This document shows positions 47,965 through 56,330 of a stretch of 64,000 nucleotides of DNA, one piece after another. The DNA comes from Flavobacteriales bacterium (GTDB taxonomy: Bacteria > Bacteroidota > Bacteroidia > Flavobacteriales_G > Salibacteraceae). The notes below the pieces were generated by a model, which was not told the DNA's origin, did no database searches, and was given only the letters and a program-made list of their open reading frames with translations. The stretch is from assembly GCA_003499525.1 (NCBI GenBank), contig DNTB01000069.1:76913-140912 (forward strand), in the 5' to 3' direction. Position 1 is the stretch's first letter; each line of letters opens with the position of its first letter. Made by a program: the position numbers and the translations under genes.

Positions 47965-48309
47965 TTATCGCACTTTATCGACGACAGCTTTGAATGCTTC
48001 AGGATGATTCAAAGCAAGGTCGGCAAGTACTTTTCTATTGAGTTCGATATTGTTTTTAGCCAGTTTGCCCATAAACTCGGAATAGGACATTCCGTGTTCA
48101 CGAACTCCGGCATTGATGCGTTGAATCCACAGAGCTCTAAAATTTCTCTTTTTCTGCTTACGTCCTTCATAAGCATAGGTCTGCGCTTTTTCAACTGCAT
48201 TTTTTGATACTGTCCAGACATTTTTTCTTCGGCCAAAGTAACCTTTGGCTTCTTTCATTACTTTTTTACGTCTGGCTCTTTTTGCTACGCTGTTTACTGA
48301 TCTTGGCAT
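47965..48309 (-). CDS. rplT: 50S ribosomal protein L20
   Basis: This 114-residue early-assembly protein binds 23S rRNA. The pattern is standard: MPRSVNSVAKRARRKKVMKEAKGYFGRRKNVWTVSKNAVEKAQTYAYEGRKQKKRNFRALWIQRINAGVREHGMSYSEFMGKL is split here only by the start, and the end reads LADLALNHPEAFKAVVDKVR. In other bacteria L20 also represses its operon by binding the mRNA. It is the last gene of thrS-infC-rpmI-rplT. Confidence 0.97.
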   Translation of the reverse strand: MPRSVNSVAKRARRKKVMKEAKGYFGRRKNVWTVSKNAVEKAQTYAYEGRKQKKRNFRALWIQRINAGVREHGMSYSEFMGKLAKNNIELNRKVLADLALNHPEAFKAVVDKVR

Positions 48310-48383
48310 TTCTTATTTGTTTTTTGGAATTAAGCGGTTACAAAAACACTTTGGGGCTCAATTCCGGGTTAAACACTAACCAA

Positions 48384-48581
48384 CTACTTTAACCGCAGTT
48401 GTTCTTTGATACTGTTCTCGTCTGCTTTATCCACCAATCCGGAATGAGTAAGATTTCTCTTTCTCTTTTTAGCCTTTTTGGTCAGAATGTGCGACTTAAA
48501 CGCATGTTTGCGTTTGATTTTTCCAGTACCGGTAAGCTTAAATCGCTTCTTGGCACTGGATTTAGTTTTCATTTTTGGCAT
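48384..48581 (-). CDS. rpmI: 50S ribosomal protein L35
   Basis: This 65-residue basic protein of the large subunit matches PKMKTKSSAKKRFKLTGTG, KIKRKHAFKSHILTKKAKKRKRNLT and the ending VDKADENSIKEQLRL. It lies 74 bp upstream of rplT and 25 bp downstream of infC on the minus strand, the conserved order. The gap before rplT is larger than others in the operon and may hold an L20 control site. Confidence 0.97.
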   Translation of the reverse strand: MPKMKTKSSAKKRFKLTGTGKIKRKHAFKSHILTKKAKKRKRNLTHSGLVDKADENSIKEQLRLK

Positions 48582-48606
48582 TCTTCCTCTATTTATTTAA
48601 ACTGAA

Positions 48607-49155
48607 CTAACTCTTTTTCGGTGCTATGAACATGATCATTCTCTTTCCTTCAAGCTCAGGCATCTTTTCAACAGTTCCATATTCTTCCAACTCTTGAGCC
48701 AGTTTTAAAAGCAAAATCTGGCCTTTTTCTTTGTACAATATGGACCTTCCTTTAAAAAACACATAGGCTTTAAGCTTGGAACCTTCTTTAAGAAAATTTA
48801 TCGCATGTTTCTTTTTAAACTCAAAATCGTGATCATCTGTATTTGGACCAAACCTGATCTCTTTGATTACTACTTTCTGAGCTTTTGATTTTATTTCTTT
48901 CTGTTTCTTCTTTTGGTCGTACAAGAACTTCTTGTAATCAATGATCTTGCAAACGGGTGGAGAAGCTTTGGCAGATATCTCAACCAGGTCTAACTCCTGC
49001 TCTGCAGCAAGCTGCAGCGCCTCTCGTAACGATACGACTTTTTGTTCGACATTCTCACCAACCAACCTCACAGGGTCAGCAGTGATGTTTCTGTTAATCT
49101 TGTGCGGGTCTTCTTTGATTACCCGACTTCCTCTTGATCTTCTTCTTCTTTTTAT
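48607..49155 (-). CDS. infC: Translation initiation factor IF-3, probable non-AUG start
   Basis: IF-3 keeps 30S subunits free and checks the start codon. The visible domains are VRLVGENVEQKVVSLREALQLAAEQELDLVEIS, PPVCKIIDYKKFLYDQKKKQKE, EIRFGPNTDDHDFEFKKKHAINFLKEG and a C-terminal IMFIAPKK. The first normal start (GTG at 49071) would truncate the N-terminus. The frame stays open upstream with IF-3-like residues (RRRRSRGSR, then EDPHKINRNITADPVRLVG) to an ATA at 49155, giving 182 residues, the expected size. CTG at 49164 is an alternative. IF-3 genes elsewhere use rare starts for self-control. Confidence 0.93.
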   Translation of the reverse strand: MKRRRRSRGSRVIKEDPHKINRNITADPVRLVGENVEQKVVSLREALQLAAEQELDLVEISAKASPPVCKIIDYKKFLYDQKKKQKEIKSKAQKVVIKEIRFGPNTDDHDFEFKKKHAINFLKEGSKLKAYVFFKGRSILYKEKGQILLLKLAQELEEYGTVEKMPELEGKRMIMFIAPKKS

Positions 49156-49182
49156 TGTATTCAGTTTTGGTTATTACTACAT

Positions 49183-51126
49183 TCAGGGTCGCAAAAGGTC
49201 TTCTATTTCCTTATTAATTAAAGAAACGAAGTCTTCAACTTTCATGCTTCCCAGGTCACCCTCTCCATGCTTCCTTACCGAGACCAGTCCCTTTTTCACT
49301 TCCTGTTCTCCGAGGATGAGCATATAGGGTATTTTACTCATTTCGTTATCGCGAATCTTCCTTCCAATCTTCTCACTGCGATCATCAACGAGCGCGCGAA
49401 GATCATAATTTTCAAGCAAATACGAAAGTTCTGATGCATGGTCATTAAACTTATCGCTTATTGGTAGGATCGCAACCTGCTCAGGAGTGAGCCATAGTGG
49501 AAACCTTCCAGCGCAATGCTCAGTTAAAACGGCAACAAATCGCTCCATCGACCCAAAAGGAGCCCGATGAATCATTACAGGTCGGTGTTTTTTGTTATCG
49601 GCACCGGTATATTCAAGCTCAAATCGGTCTGGCAGGTTATAATCGACCTGAATCGTCCCTAATTGCCATTCTCTTCCAATGGCATCATGCACCATGAAAT
49701 CAAGTTTAGGTCCATAGAAGGCCGCCTCACCATAAACTATGACGGTTTTCATTTTCATTTCCTCGGTGGCCTCAATGATAGCTTTTTCAGCCTTAGACCA
49801 ATTCTCATCAGACCCAATATATTTATCGGGATCATCAGGATCCCGTAGTGAGATTTGGGCTGTAAAGTCATGAAAATCAAGAACTTTGAAGATGTGGAGG
49901 ACAAGTTCAATTACCTTTTTAAACTCATCCTTTAGCTGGTCATTCGTACAGAACAAGTGGGCATCATCCTGTGTAAACCCTCGCACTCTGGTCAGGCCGT
50001 GGAGTTCCCCACTTTGTTCGTATCGGTATACCGTTCCAAATTCGGCCAGGCGAAGTGGAAGGTCTTTATATGATTTTGGGGAGGATTTGAAGATTTCGCA
50101 ATGGTGCGGGCAGTTCATCGGCTTGAGCAGAAACTCTTCTCCTTCATGAGGGGTATGAATAGGTTGGAAGGAATCCTCGCCATACTTTGCATAGTGCCCA
50201 GAGGTAATGTACAACTCTTTTTGACCTATATGAGGGCTGATTACGGGTACATAACCTGACTTTTTCTGAGCTTTCTTTAAAAAACTTTCAAGTCGTTCTC
50301 TTAGTTCAGCACCTTTCGGCAGCCACAATGGCAAACCGGAACCCACCTTTTCTGAAAAGGTGAACAATCCCAGTTCTTTACCGAGCTTTCGATGATCCCT
50401 CTTCTTGGCTTCTTCAAGCATCTCGAGGTATTGATCCAACTCTTTTTTCTTTGGGAAGGTGATACCATAAATTCGGGTCAATTGCTTTCGCTTTTCGTCT
50501 CCGCGCCAGTAAGCACCTGCTACCGCAGTGAGTTTTATAGCTTTTATAAAACCTGTATTTGGTATGTGTGGTCCTCTACATAAATCCGTGAAATGCCCTG
50601 TCTCGTAAAACGAAATGGTTCCGTCTTCCAGTTCGCTTATCAATTCAACTTTGTACTCATCACCTTTTGCGGTATAATATTTTAAAGCCTCTTCTTTGGA
50701 AATGGATTTTCGATGATACTCCTGCTTTTGACGGGCCAGTTCCAACATCTTTTGCTCAACCTTTTCAAGGTCGTCTGCAGAAAACTGATGGTCTCCAAAA
50801 TCAACATCATAATAGAAGCCGTTGTCGATATCAGGACCTATGCCAAACTTAATCCCAGGATAGAGAATTTCGAGTGCTTCTGCCATCAAGTGAGCCGATG
50901 AATGCCACATGGTGGATTTCCCGCCACGATCATTCCAGGTCAAAAGTTTTAAATCCGTATCGCTGCTCAAAGGACGCATTGCGTCGCGAATTTCACCGTT
51001 TACTTCCGCGGCCAAAACATTCCTTGCCAGTCCGGAGCTTATTTCCTGTGCAATGTCCAGCGGAGTTACACCTTCTGCGTATTTTCGAACATCTCCATTG
51101 GGTAAGGTAACTTGAATATTAGACAT
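49183..51126 (-). CDS. thrS: Threonyl-tRNA synthetase
   Basis: This 647-residue class II synthetase charges tRNA-Thr. It has the N-terminal TGS domain (TLPNGDVRKYAEGVTPLDIAQEI), the editing domain (WHSSAHLMAEALEILYPG and TGHFTDLCRGPHIPNTG) and the catalytic core. Zinc and ATP motifs include LLKPMNCPHHCEIF, LPLRLAEFGTVYRYEQSGELHGLTRVRGFTQDDAH and MIHRAPFGSMERF. The C-terminal anticodon domain ends near VRKHGEGDLGSMKVEDFV. The infC start lies 27 bp beyond the stop. No T-box leader is seen in the 94 bp upstream. Confidence 0.97.
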   Translation of the reverse strand: MSNIQVTLPNGDVRKYAEGVTPLDIAQEISSGLARNVLAAEVNGEIRDAMRPLSSDTDLKLLTWNDRGGKSTMWHSSAHLMAEALEILYPGIKFGIGPDIDNGFYYDVDFGDHQFSADDLEKVEQKMLELARQKQEYHRKSISKEEALKYYTAKGDEYKVELISELEDGTISFYETGHFTDLCRGPHIPNTGFIKAIKLTAVAGAYWRGDEKRKQLTRIYGITFPKKKELDQYLEMLEEAKKRDHRKLGKELGLFTFSEKVGSGLPLWLPKGAELRERLESFLKKAQKKSGYVPVISPHIGQKELYITSGHYAKYGEDSFQPIHTPHEGEEFLLKPMNCPHHCEIFKSSPKSYKDLPLRLAEFGTVYRYEQSGELHGLTRVRGFTQDDAHLFCTNDQLKDEFKKVIELVLHIFKVLDFHDFTAQISLRDPDDPDKYIGSDENWSKAEKAIIEATEEMKMKTVIVYGEAAFYGPKLDFMVHDAIGREWQLGTIQVDYNLPDRFELEYTGADNKKHRPVMIHRAPFGSMERFVAVLTEHCAGRFPLWLTPEQVAILPISDKFNDHASELSYLLENYDLRALVDDRSEKIGRKIRDNEMSKIPYMLILGEQEVKKGLVSVRKHGEGDLGSMKVEDFVSLINKEIEDLLRP

Positions 51127-51144
51127 CTTCTGCTAAATGAGGCG

Positions 51145-51152
51145 CAAATATA
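51145..51152 (-). promoter_or_regulatory. Candidate -7 box for thrS
   Basis: On the minus strand TATATTTG matches TAnnTTTG and lies 18 bp before the thrS ATG. No clear TTG is present 19 bases upstream. Confidence 0.45.
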
Positions 51153-51220
51153 AAACCCTATCGACGACCTATGGTCTTGTCAGTTAATCATTAGTAGATT
51201 TCTTTGCGCGGTTTTTAAAT

Positions 51221-53164
51221 ATGAAGAAAAATATCCTTGTACTTCTGTTCGCGTGGATGAATTGGGCATCATACGGTCAAGATGATACGATTGTACTTAA
51301 GGAAGTTCTTGTAAACGTCAACAGAACGATTCAAAAAATTTCTGAATCTGGCCGAAATGTGTACACATTTGATCATCAGCTTCTTGAATCCGTTGCTGTT
51401 CAGAGTATTGATGAGTCCATTCGCTACGCTCCCGGTCTGGACATTCAATCAAGAGGAGGTTTCGGTGTTCAGAGCGACGTCGTTATTAGAGCCTCAACAT
51501 TTAATCAAACCCTTTTGCTCATAGATGGAATACCGGTATCTGACCCGCTTACCGGACACCTGAATGCCTACCTGCCCCTGGGACTTTCAACTGTGCAAAG
51601 CATAGAGGTACTCAAAGGCTCTTCCAGTGCAATATACGGCGCAGGGGCTGTGGGAGGCGCGGTCAACCTGATTACTAAGGAGTTAAATGACAAGGATAAA
51701 TTCGAGGTAGATTTGACATTAAAGGGCGGAAGCCATAGTTATTTTGGTTGGGATGGATTTGTGAAATGGAAAGCCGGAGAATGGAATATTCGTGTGCAAT
51801 CCTGGGGAAACAAGGCTGATGGTGAACTTTTTGAGAACCCCAATACAGCTGAACAAACCGCTGCACCAGAAACCTATAATACCTGGTTTGATCTTCAAAA
51901 TGTAGGATTTAATGTTGGTCGCAGTATCAACGATAAGTGGGACTTTCAGTTGAGTGCCGGTTGGGATGAGCGCTCTTTTGCTGCCAAGTATTTTTACACG
52001 GTAAGTACATTCGATGAATCTGTAGAACACATTAAGGTGGGCTTTACAAGTCTCAATTTTGGGAGGGTATCAGAGCGATCTAAAACGACGGTAGATCTCA
52101 TGCTGAGAAGAAGTGAAGATGAGTTTGTTTTTAACCCCAATATCACTCCAAACAACCATATCATGTATTCAGGACTTCTTCAGCTATTTCATGAATACAC
52201 ATTAAACGAAAAAAACAGAATTATTGTCGGTGGTCAGGCGGATGCCCGGAGCATAGAAAGTAATGATAGGGGCGATCACAAAAATGGACATTTTGGAATT
52301 TTTGGGGCATGGAACTATGCCAATTCCAAAGGATTTAATTTGAATACTAACGTTCGATTCGACTATGATGATAACTATGGTTTTGAGCTAAACCCTCAAC
52401 TCTTTGCCAGCTATTTAATTGGGAATTGGAATATAAGAGCCGGAACAGGCAGGGCTATCCGAGGAGGAGACTACACAGAGCGGTTTATTTCTACCAATCT
52501 TGAAACTCTCACTAGTGGTAGAAACCTTGGTAACCCAGATCTTGTTGCAGAACGCTCGTGGTCGTTTGAAGCAGGAACCGATTGGTTCATCGTGCCTGAA
52601 ATGAAAGCTTCAGTTACAGGATTTGTGAGGCTTGGAGAAGATTTAATAGACTATGTGCCAACGGATGCATCGGAGATCAATACAAACGTGGAGCTTGAGC
52701 CGGATGGTCGATATTTATATGCCCAAAATGTTGGAAGTACAATTTCAAAAGGGATGGAAACTGAATTTCAGTTTCAAAAGAAGTGGAACCAGAATTGGTC
52801 CGTTTTCGGTTTATTTGGTTTCACCTGGCAGGAAACCACAAATGCTGACAGTACTGTCTCCAAATACCTGTCCTCACATGCTACTCATATTTACACGGGA
52901 ATGATGTCGATAGGTTTTAGAAGATTTAAATTGGGTATTACAGGATTAAGCAAAACCCGAAATCCTGATTTTGCGAATGCTTTAAATGTAGCCATAGAGC
53001 CTCAATATATTGTAATGGATGCTCAGCTGTCTGCCCGGTTTTGGCAAGACCGTGTCATACTATCAGTACAAGTAAGAAATCTATTTGACGAGAGCTATGC
53101 TGATATCCTTGGGGCCCAGATGCCCGGCAGATGGTTGATCTCTTCCGTTCGCTTCCGTTTTTAG
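51221..53164 (+). CDS. TonB-dependent outer-membrane receptor
   Basis: This 647-residue receptor has a signal peptide ending near ASYGQ. A TonB-box-like start (DTIVLKEVLV) is followed by the plug (SIDESIRYAPGLDIQSRGGFGVQSDVVIRAS, LLLIDGIPVSDP, VLKGSSSAIYGAGAVGGAVNLIT). The 22-strand barrel ends with an aromatic residue (SVRFRF). It is short and lacks the N-terminal carboxypeptidase-like extension and SusD partner of polysaccharide systems. It therefore looks like a BtuB or siderophore type. The substrate is unknown. Its stop overlaps the convergent dehydratase stop by 4 bp. Confidence 0.92.
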   Translation: MKKNILVLLFAWMNWASYGQDDTIVLKEVLVNVNRTIQKISESGRNVYTFDHQLLESVAVQSIDESIRYAPGLDIQSRGGFGVQSDVVIRASTFNQTLLLIDGIPVSDPLTGHLNAYLPLGLSTVQSIEVLKGSSSAIYGAGAVGGAVNLITKELNDKDKFEVDLTLKGGSHSYFGWDGFVKWKAGEWNIRVQSWGNKADGELFENPNTAEQTAAPETYNTWFDLQNVGFNVGRSINDKWDFQLSAGWDERSFAAKYFYTVSTFDESVEHIKVGFTSLNFGRVSERSKTTVDLMLRRSEDEFVFNPNITPNNHIMYSGLLQLFHEYTLNEKNRIIVGGQADARSIESNDRGDHKNGHFGIFGAWNYANSKGFNLNTNVRFDYDDNYGFELNPQLFASYLIGNWNIRAGTGRAIRGGDYTERFISTNLETLTSGRNLGNPDLVAERSWSFEAGTDWFIVPEMKASVTGFVRLGEDLIDYVPTDASEINTNVELEPDGRYLYAQNVGSTISKGMETEFQFQKKWNQNWSVFGLFGFTWQETTNADSTVSKYLSSHATHIYTGMMSIGFRRFKLGITGLSKTRNPDFANALNVAIEPQYIVMDAQLSARFWQDRVILSVQVRNLFDESYADILGAQMPGRWLISSVRFRF

Positions 53165-54153
53165 GAATGATCCTTTGGTTTGAGATTGAAGACTTTTTCA
53201 ACCTCAATATTTCCTCCACTTAGAATAAGGAGTACTCTCTTTCCCGCGGTTTGATTTTCTATTTTTTTGATGGCGGCAAGAACGGTGGCACAGGACGGCT
53301 CTATGATGATTTTAAGATATTGAAAAACTTCCTTAAGGGATCTAATAACTTCATTATCAGTTACTTGAACAATCTCTTGTGTGTAATCGCGGATAAGGGG
53401 CCAGGTGTACTCTCCGAGAGAGGTTAATAAGCCGTCACAAATAGTTGAGGGGTTTGTGGATGGAACTAATTCATTGGATTGAAGACTTCGGAATGCATCG
53501 TTGGCACCGGCGGGTTCCGCAGCGAAAATGGTAGTGCGTGGAGAGAAAAATTGAACACTCAAAATGGACCCGCTGAGCAATCCTCCTCCTCCGACAGGGG
53601 TAATAAGAATATCAGGAAGTTGTTCCAATTGTTTAAAGGATTCAAAAGCAACGGTAGCCTGACCAATAATGGTGTTGGGTTGATTGTAGGGGTGAATCAG
53701 TTTTGATCCTTTTAGCGCGACTATCTTTTCCGTATAGTTTTCTCTATCCTCGAGAGTCGGAGGACAAAAGGTAATTAGCCCTCCATATTTCTGAACGGCA
53801 TTTGATTTTACTGCAGGGGCGTTTTCCGGCATTACAATGTTCGCGGTTACTCCGGATTGGGAAGCCGCATAGGCAAGAGCCTGGGCATGATTTCCGGATG
53901 AATGGGTAACTACTCCTTTGGTCTTTTCTGAACTTCTTAAGGATTTTACAGAATAGGTTGCTCCTCTAATCTTGAATGAACCCGTTTTTTGAAAGTTTTC
54001 GCATTTGAAGAAAAGCTCAGCTCCATAGATTTCGTTCAGACTTTTGGAAGTAAGAATAGGAGTTTCATGGATCTCATCTCTTATTAAATCATAAGCCTGC
54101 TCAATAAGCTTTGGAGTAAAAAGAAAATTATTGGAACGGATTCCCCGGATCAC
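53161..54153 (-). CDS. PLP-dependent threonine/serine dehydratase-like enzyme
   Basis: This 330-residue fold-type II enzyme matches the threonine ammonia-lyase / serine racemase family. PLP lysine Lys61 is in GSFKIRGA, the phosphate loop is PVGGGGLLSG, and the substrate loop is THSSGNHAQALAYAA. A C-terminal ACT regulatory domain as in biosynthetic IlvA is absent, so it resembles the short catabolic or racemase forms. It lies 1 bp after the hybrid kinase gene on the same strand, so both are probably on one transcript, although no functional link is evident. Confidence 0.88.
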   Translation of the reverse strand: MIRGIRSNNFLFTPKLIEQAYDLIRDEIHETPILTSKSLNEIYGAELFFKCENFQKTGSFKIRGATYSVKSLRSSEKTKGVVTHSSGNHAQALAYAASQSGVTANIVMPENAPAVKSNAVQKYGGLITFCPPTLEDRENYTEKIVALKGSKLIHPYNQPNTIIGQATVAFESFKQLEQLPDILITPVGGGGLLSGSILSVQFFSPRTTIFAAEPAGANDAFRSLQSNELVPSTNPSTICDGLLTSLGEYTWPLIRDYTQEIVQVTDNEVIRSLKEVFQYLKIIIEPSCATVLAAIKKIENQTAGKRVLLILSGGNIEVEKVFNLKPKDHS

Positions 54154-54154
54154 C

Positions 54155-55396
54155 TTAGTTGAATATAGGCAGACTTACAATGAAGGTACTACCTTGATTT
54201 TCATAGCTGTCAAAATGAATTGTGCCGCCCAATGCCTCTACGGACCTTTTCACAATAGCCAGGCCAAGACCTGCACCTTCGATATTAGAAGTATTGGACG
54301 CTCTATGAAACATTTGGAAAAGTAATTTCTGATCTTTTGCCGGGATGCCCAGTCCGTAATCTCGCACCGCTAGAACAAGGTTTTTTTCTTTTTTCTCTAC
54401 ATGCACTTCCACTAATTCGGCATCTGGAGAATATTTCACAGCATTTGAAATAATATTGGTCATAATCTGCCGAAGGAGGGTATTATCACTAAAAAATGGT
54501 TCTTCAACTTCATCGCTGTAGGTCAATAGTACTTCATGCGAATTACTGAACCCGCGATTGATTTCATCTATAACATGTTCCAATTCATTTCTTAGAAATA
54601 CCTCTTCCGATTTTGGTACAACCTTTCCTGATTCTATACGGCCAATGAGCAAGGTATCATTGATCAAATCGGTTAATCTTTCCACCGAAGACATAATGCT
54701 ATTGGCATGTTTGTCGATTTTTTGCTTGTCCAGTCGGTCGCCGCGCAGGTAAAGGTCGATCAACTCGGCCGAACTTCTTATTCCGGTTAGTGGAGTTTTG
54801 ATCTCATGAGAAATGATACTGACAATTCTTGACTTTAATTCATTGAGTTCTTTTTCCTTGGCCAGGGCTACTTTTAACTTGGCCTCTGACTTTTTCCGGC
54901 GCAATATCTCTTTCTCCAGGGTTTCATTTTTTTCTCTGAGTTCACTCGTCCGGCTCCTGACTTTGTCTTCCAATTGATTGTTCAGGATTTTCATCTCGTC
55001 CTGACTACGGATGAGTTGATTTTCCAGATGTCTTCGCTGCAATGCTAATTCAATGACTGTATATAGCGAATCAGCAGAAATGGGTTTGACCACATAACCA
55101 TAGGGAAGAGAGGCTATAGCCCGCTTTACAGTGTTGTCATCAGAAGCACTTGTAACATAGATAATGGGGATACCGAATTGATCCGAAAGCTCCTTGGTAA
55201 GTTTGACCCCATCATCCTTATCGGCAAGACCGATATCCATCAAGGCTAAATCGGAGGGTAATTTCTTTAAGTTATTGAAAGCCTCTGTACTGTTCGTAGC
55301 TACTCCAGAAACTACATAGCCAAGCTTCTCAAGCATTCCGCTGATTAGTTTGGAGGTAAAGCTATCGTCTTCAACAATGAGGATTCGGGTAGACAT
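54155..55396 (-). CDS. Hybrid response regulator / sensor histidine kinase
   Basis: The 413-residue protein has an N-terminal receiver domain (VEDD at 8-11, phospho-acceptor Asp54 in LALMDIG, Lys near 104 in VVKPIS). A coiled coil covers about 125-185 (many Lys/Glu heptads). Next come HisKA (IISHEIKTPLTGIRSSAEL, phospho-His) and HATPase with N (NIISNAVKYS), G1 (DYGLGIP) and G2 (GAGLGLAIVKR). It has no membrane segment or sensor, so it is likely a cytoplasmic relay kinase receiving phosphate at the receiver. The ATG at 55396 (MSTRILIVEDD) is preferred over an upstream longer start. It is divergent from the Crp-family gene. Confidence 0.92.
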   Translation of the reverse strand: MSTRILIVEDDSFTSKLISGMLEKLGYVVSGVATNSTEAFNNLKKLPSDLALMDIGLADKDDGVKLTKELSDQFGIPIIYVTSASDDNTVKRAIASLPYGYVVKPISADSLYTVIELALQRRHLENQLIRSQDEMKILNNQLEDKVRSRTSELREKNETLEKEILRRKKSEAKLKVALAKEKELNELKSRIVSIISHEIKTPLTGIRSSAELIDLYLRGDRLDKQKIDKHANSIMSSVERLTDLINDTLLIGRIESGKVVPKSEEVFLRNELEHVIDEINRGFSNSHEVLLTYSDEVEEPFFSDNTLLRQIMTNIISNAVKYSPDAELVEVHVEKKEKNLVLAVRDYGLGIPAKDQKLLFQMFHRASNTSNIEGAGLGLAIVKRSVEALGGTIHFDSYENQGSTFIVSLPIFN

Positions 55397-55510
55397 TTCT
55401 TCAAACTTGACTAGTACAAACCTAATCAATAGGTCATTACTAGGGAGTAGAATGATCTCGTCAGAACGCAGTGAATGATTATCTTTACCTGCTGTAAACT
55501 AAGAACTGTA

Positions 55511-56221
55511 ATGAGAGGCCGAAGAATTAGCATTACTTGTGATGAGTGCTCGGTGCACAAAATTTCAAAATTTAAGTCCCTGAATGACAGTGAATTAGAT
55601 AGGATCAACTATCATAAATCCTGTACTGCATACAAAAAGGGGCAAATCCTGTTTCATGAAGACACACGTCCATTAGGTGTTTTCTGCATCAATGCCGGGA
55701 AATTAAAGGTGTATAAAACGGGAGATGACGGTAAAGATCAAATCATCCAAATCGCCAAATCAGGAGATCTTTTGGGCTATAGAGCGATGATTAGTGAAGA
55801 TCTGTATCCTGTTACAGCAGAGGCTCTTGAGGAAGTTAAGGTTTGCTTCATTCCTAAGAGTGAATTCATGAAACTCATAGATGAATCTCATGATTTTGTC
55901 ATGATGCTGCTCAAGGATGCCTGCCAGGAACTCGGAGATATGACCGGAATGATGACCACTTTAGCTCAAAAATCAGTTCGCGAGCGCCTTGCTGTTACCC
56001 TTCTCATGCTTAAAAGAGTTTATGAAGCAGATACCCCCGAAGGAGAAGAAATAGAAATTAACCTGACGCGTGAAGATTTAGCCAATATTGTTGGAACAGC
56101 CACCGAAACGGTTATACGTCTGCTTCATGATTTTAAAGAAGAAGAGCTCATACGAACGAGCGGAAGAAAGATCATGGTTCTGGAGCCGGAACGCCTGGTC
56201 AAAGTCGGAAATATCTATTAG
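55511..56221 (+). CDS. Crp/Fnr-family transcriptional regulator
   Basis: This 236-residue regulator has a cyclic-nucleotide-binding-type beta-roll (FHEDTRPLGVFCINAGKLKVYKTG, then LLGYRAMISEDLYPVTAEALE), a dimer helix and a winged helix. The recognition helix contains TATETVIRLLHDF. The Glu and Arg of that helix match the CRP residues (Glu181 and Arg185) that read TGA/TCA half-sites. Two close cysteines are at residues 10 and 13 (CDEC), with a third at 38. The FNR spacing (Cys-x2-Cys-x5-Cys) is not met, so an iron-sulfur cluster is doubtful. It lies 110 bp before the stress-protein genes. Confidence 0.9.
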   Translation: MRGRRISITCDECSVHKISKFKSLNDSELDRINYHKSCTAYKKGQILFHEDTRPLGVFCINAGKLKVYKTGDDGKDQIIQIAKSGDLLGYRAMISEDLYPVTAEALEEVKVCFIPKSEFMKLIDESHDFVMMLLKDACQELGDMTGMMTTLAQKSVRERLAVTLLMLKRVYEADTPEGEEIEINLTREDLANIVGTATETVIRLLHDFKEEELIRTSGRKIMVLEPERLVKVGNIY

Positions 56222-56267
56222 AAACTCCATTTCATATCAGTTGGGCGTCTGATTGAAGTCAAGGCAC

Positions 56268-56287
56268 GTAATGATTCGTGTCATTGC
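56268..56287 (+). promoter_or_regulatory. Candidate Crp/Fnr operator upstream of the stress-protein operon
   Basis: GTAATGA (56268-56274), six bases, then TCATTGC (56281-56287) forms a 20-bp inverted repeat with one mismatch per arm. The core TGA-N6-TCA is the CRP spacing. Its centre is about 42 bases before the predicted start of transcription, an activator position. Confidence 0.5.
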
Positions 56288-56314
56288 TTTAGTGGGTTAT
56301 CGGGATGACCTTTG
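56284..56314 (+). promoter_or_regulatory. Candidate promoter for the universal-stress-protein operon
   Basis: TTG (56284-56286), 20 bases, then GACCTTTG (56307-56314) gives a Bacteroidota-like promoter with one mismatch in the -7 box. The ATG lies 17 bp downstream. The -33 TTG overlaps the right arm of the inverted repeat. Confidence 0.45.
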
Positions 56315-56330
56315 GTTAAATTCCCTCTAA

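Noticed and set aside
51127..51220. Riboswitch (cobalamin) or T-box in the thrS/TonB gap
   Set aside because: The gap is 94 bp, too short for a B12 riboswitch plus promoter, and no T-box consensus is visible.
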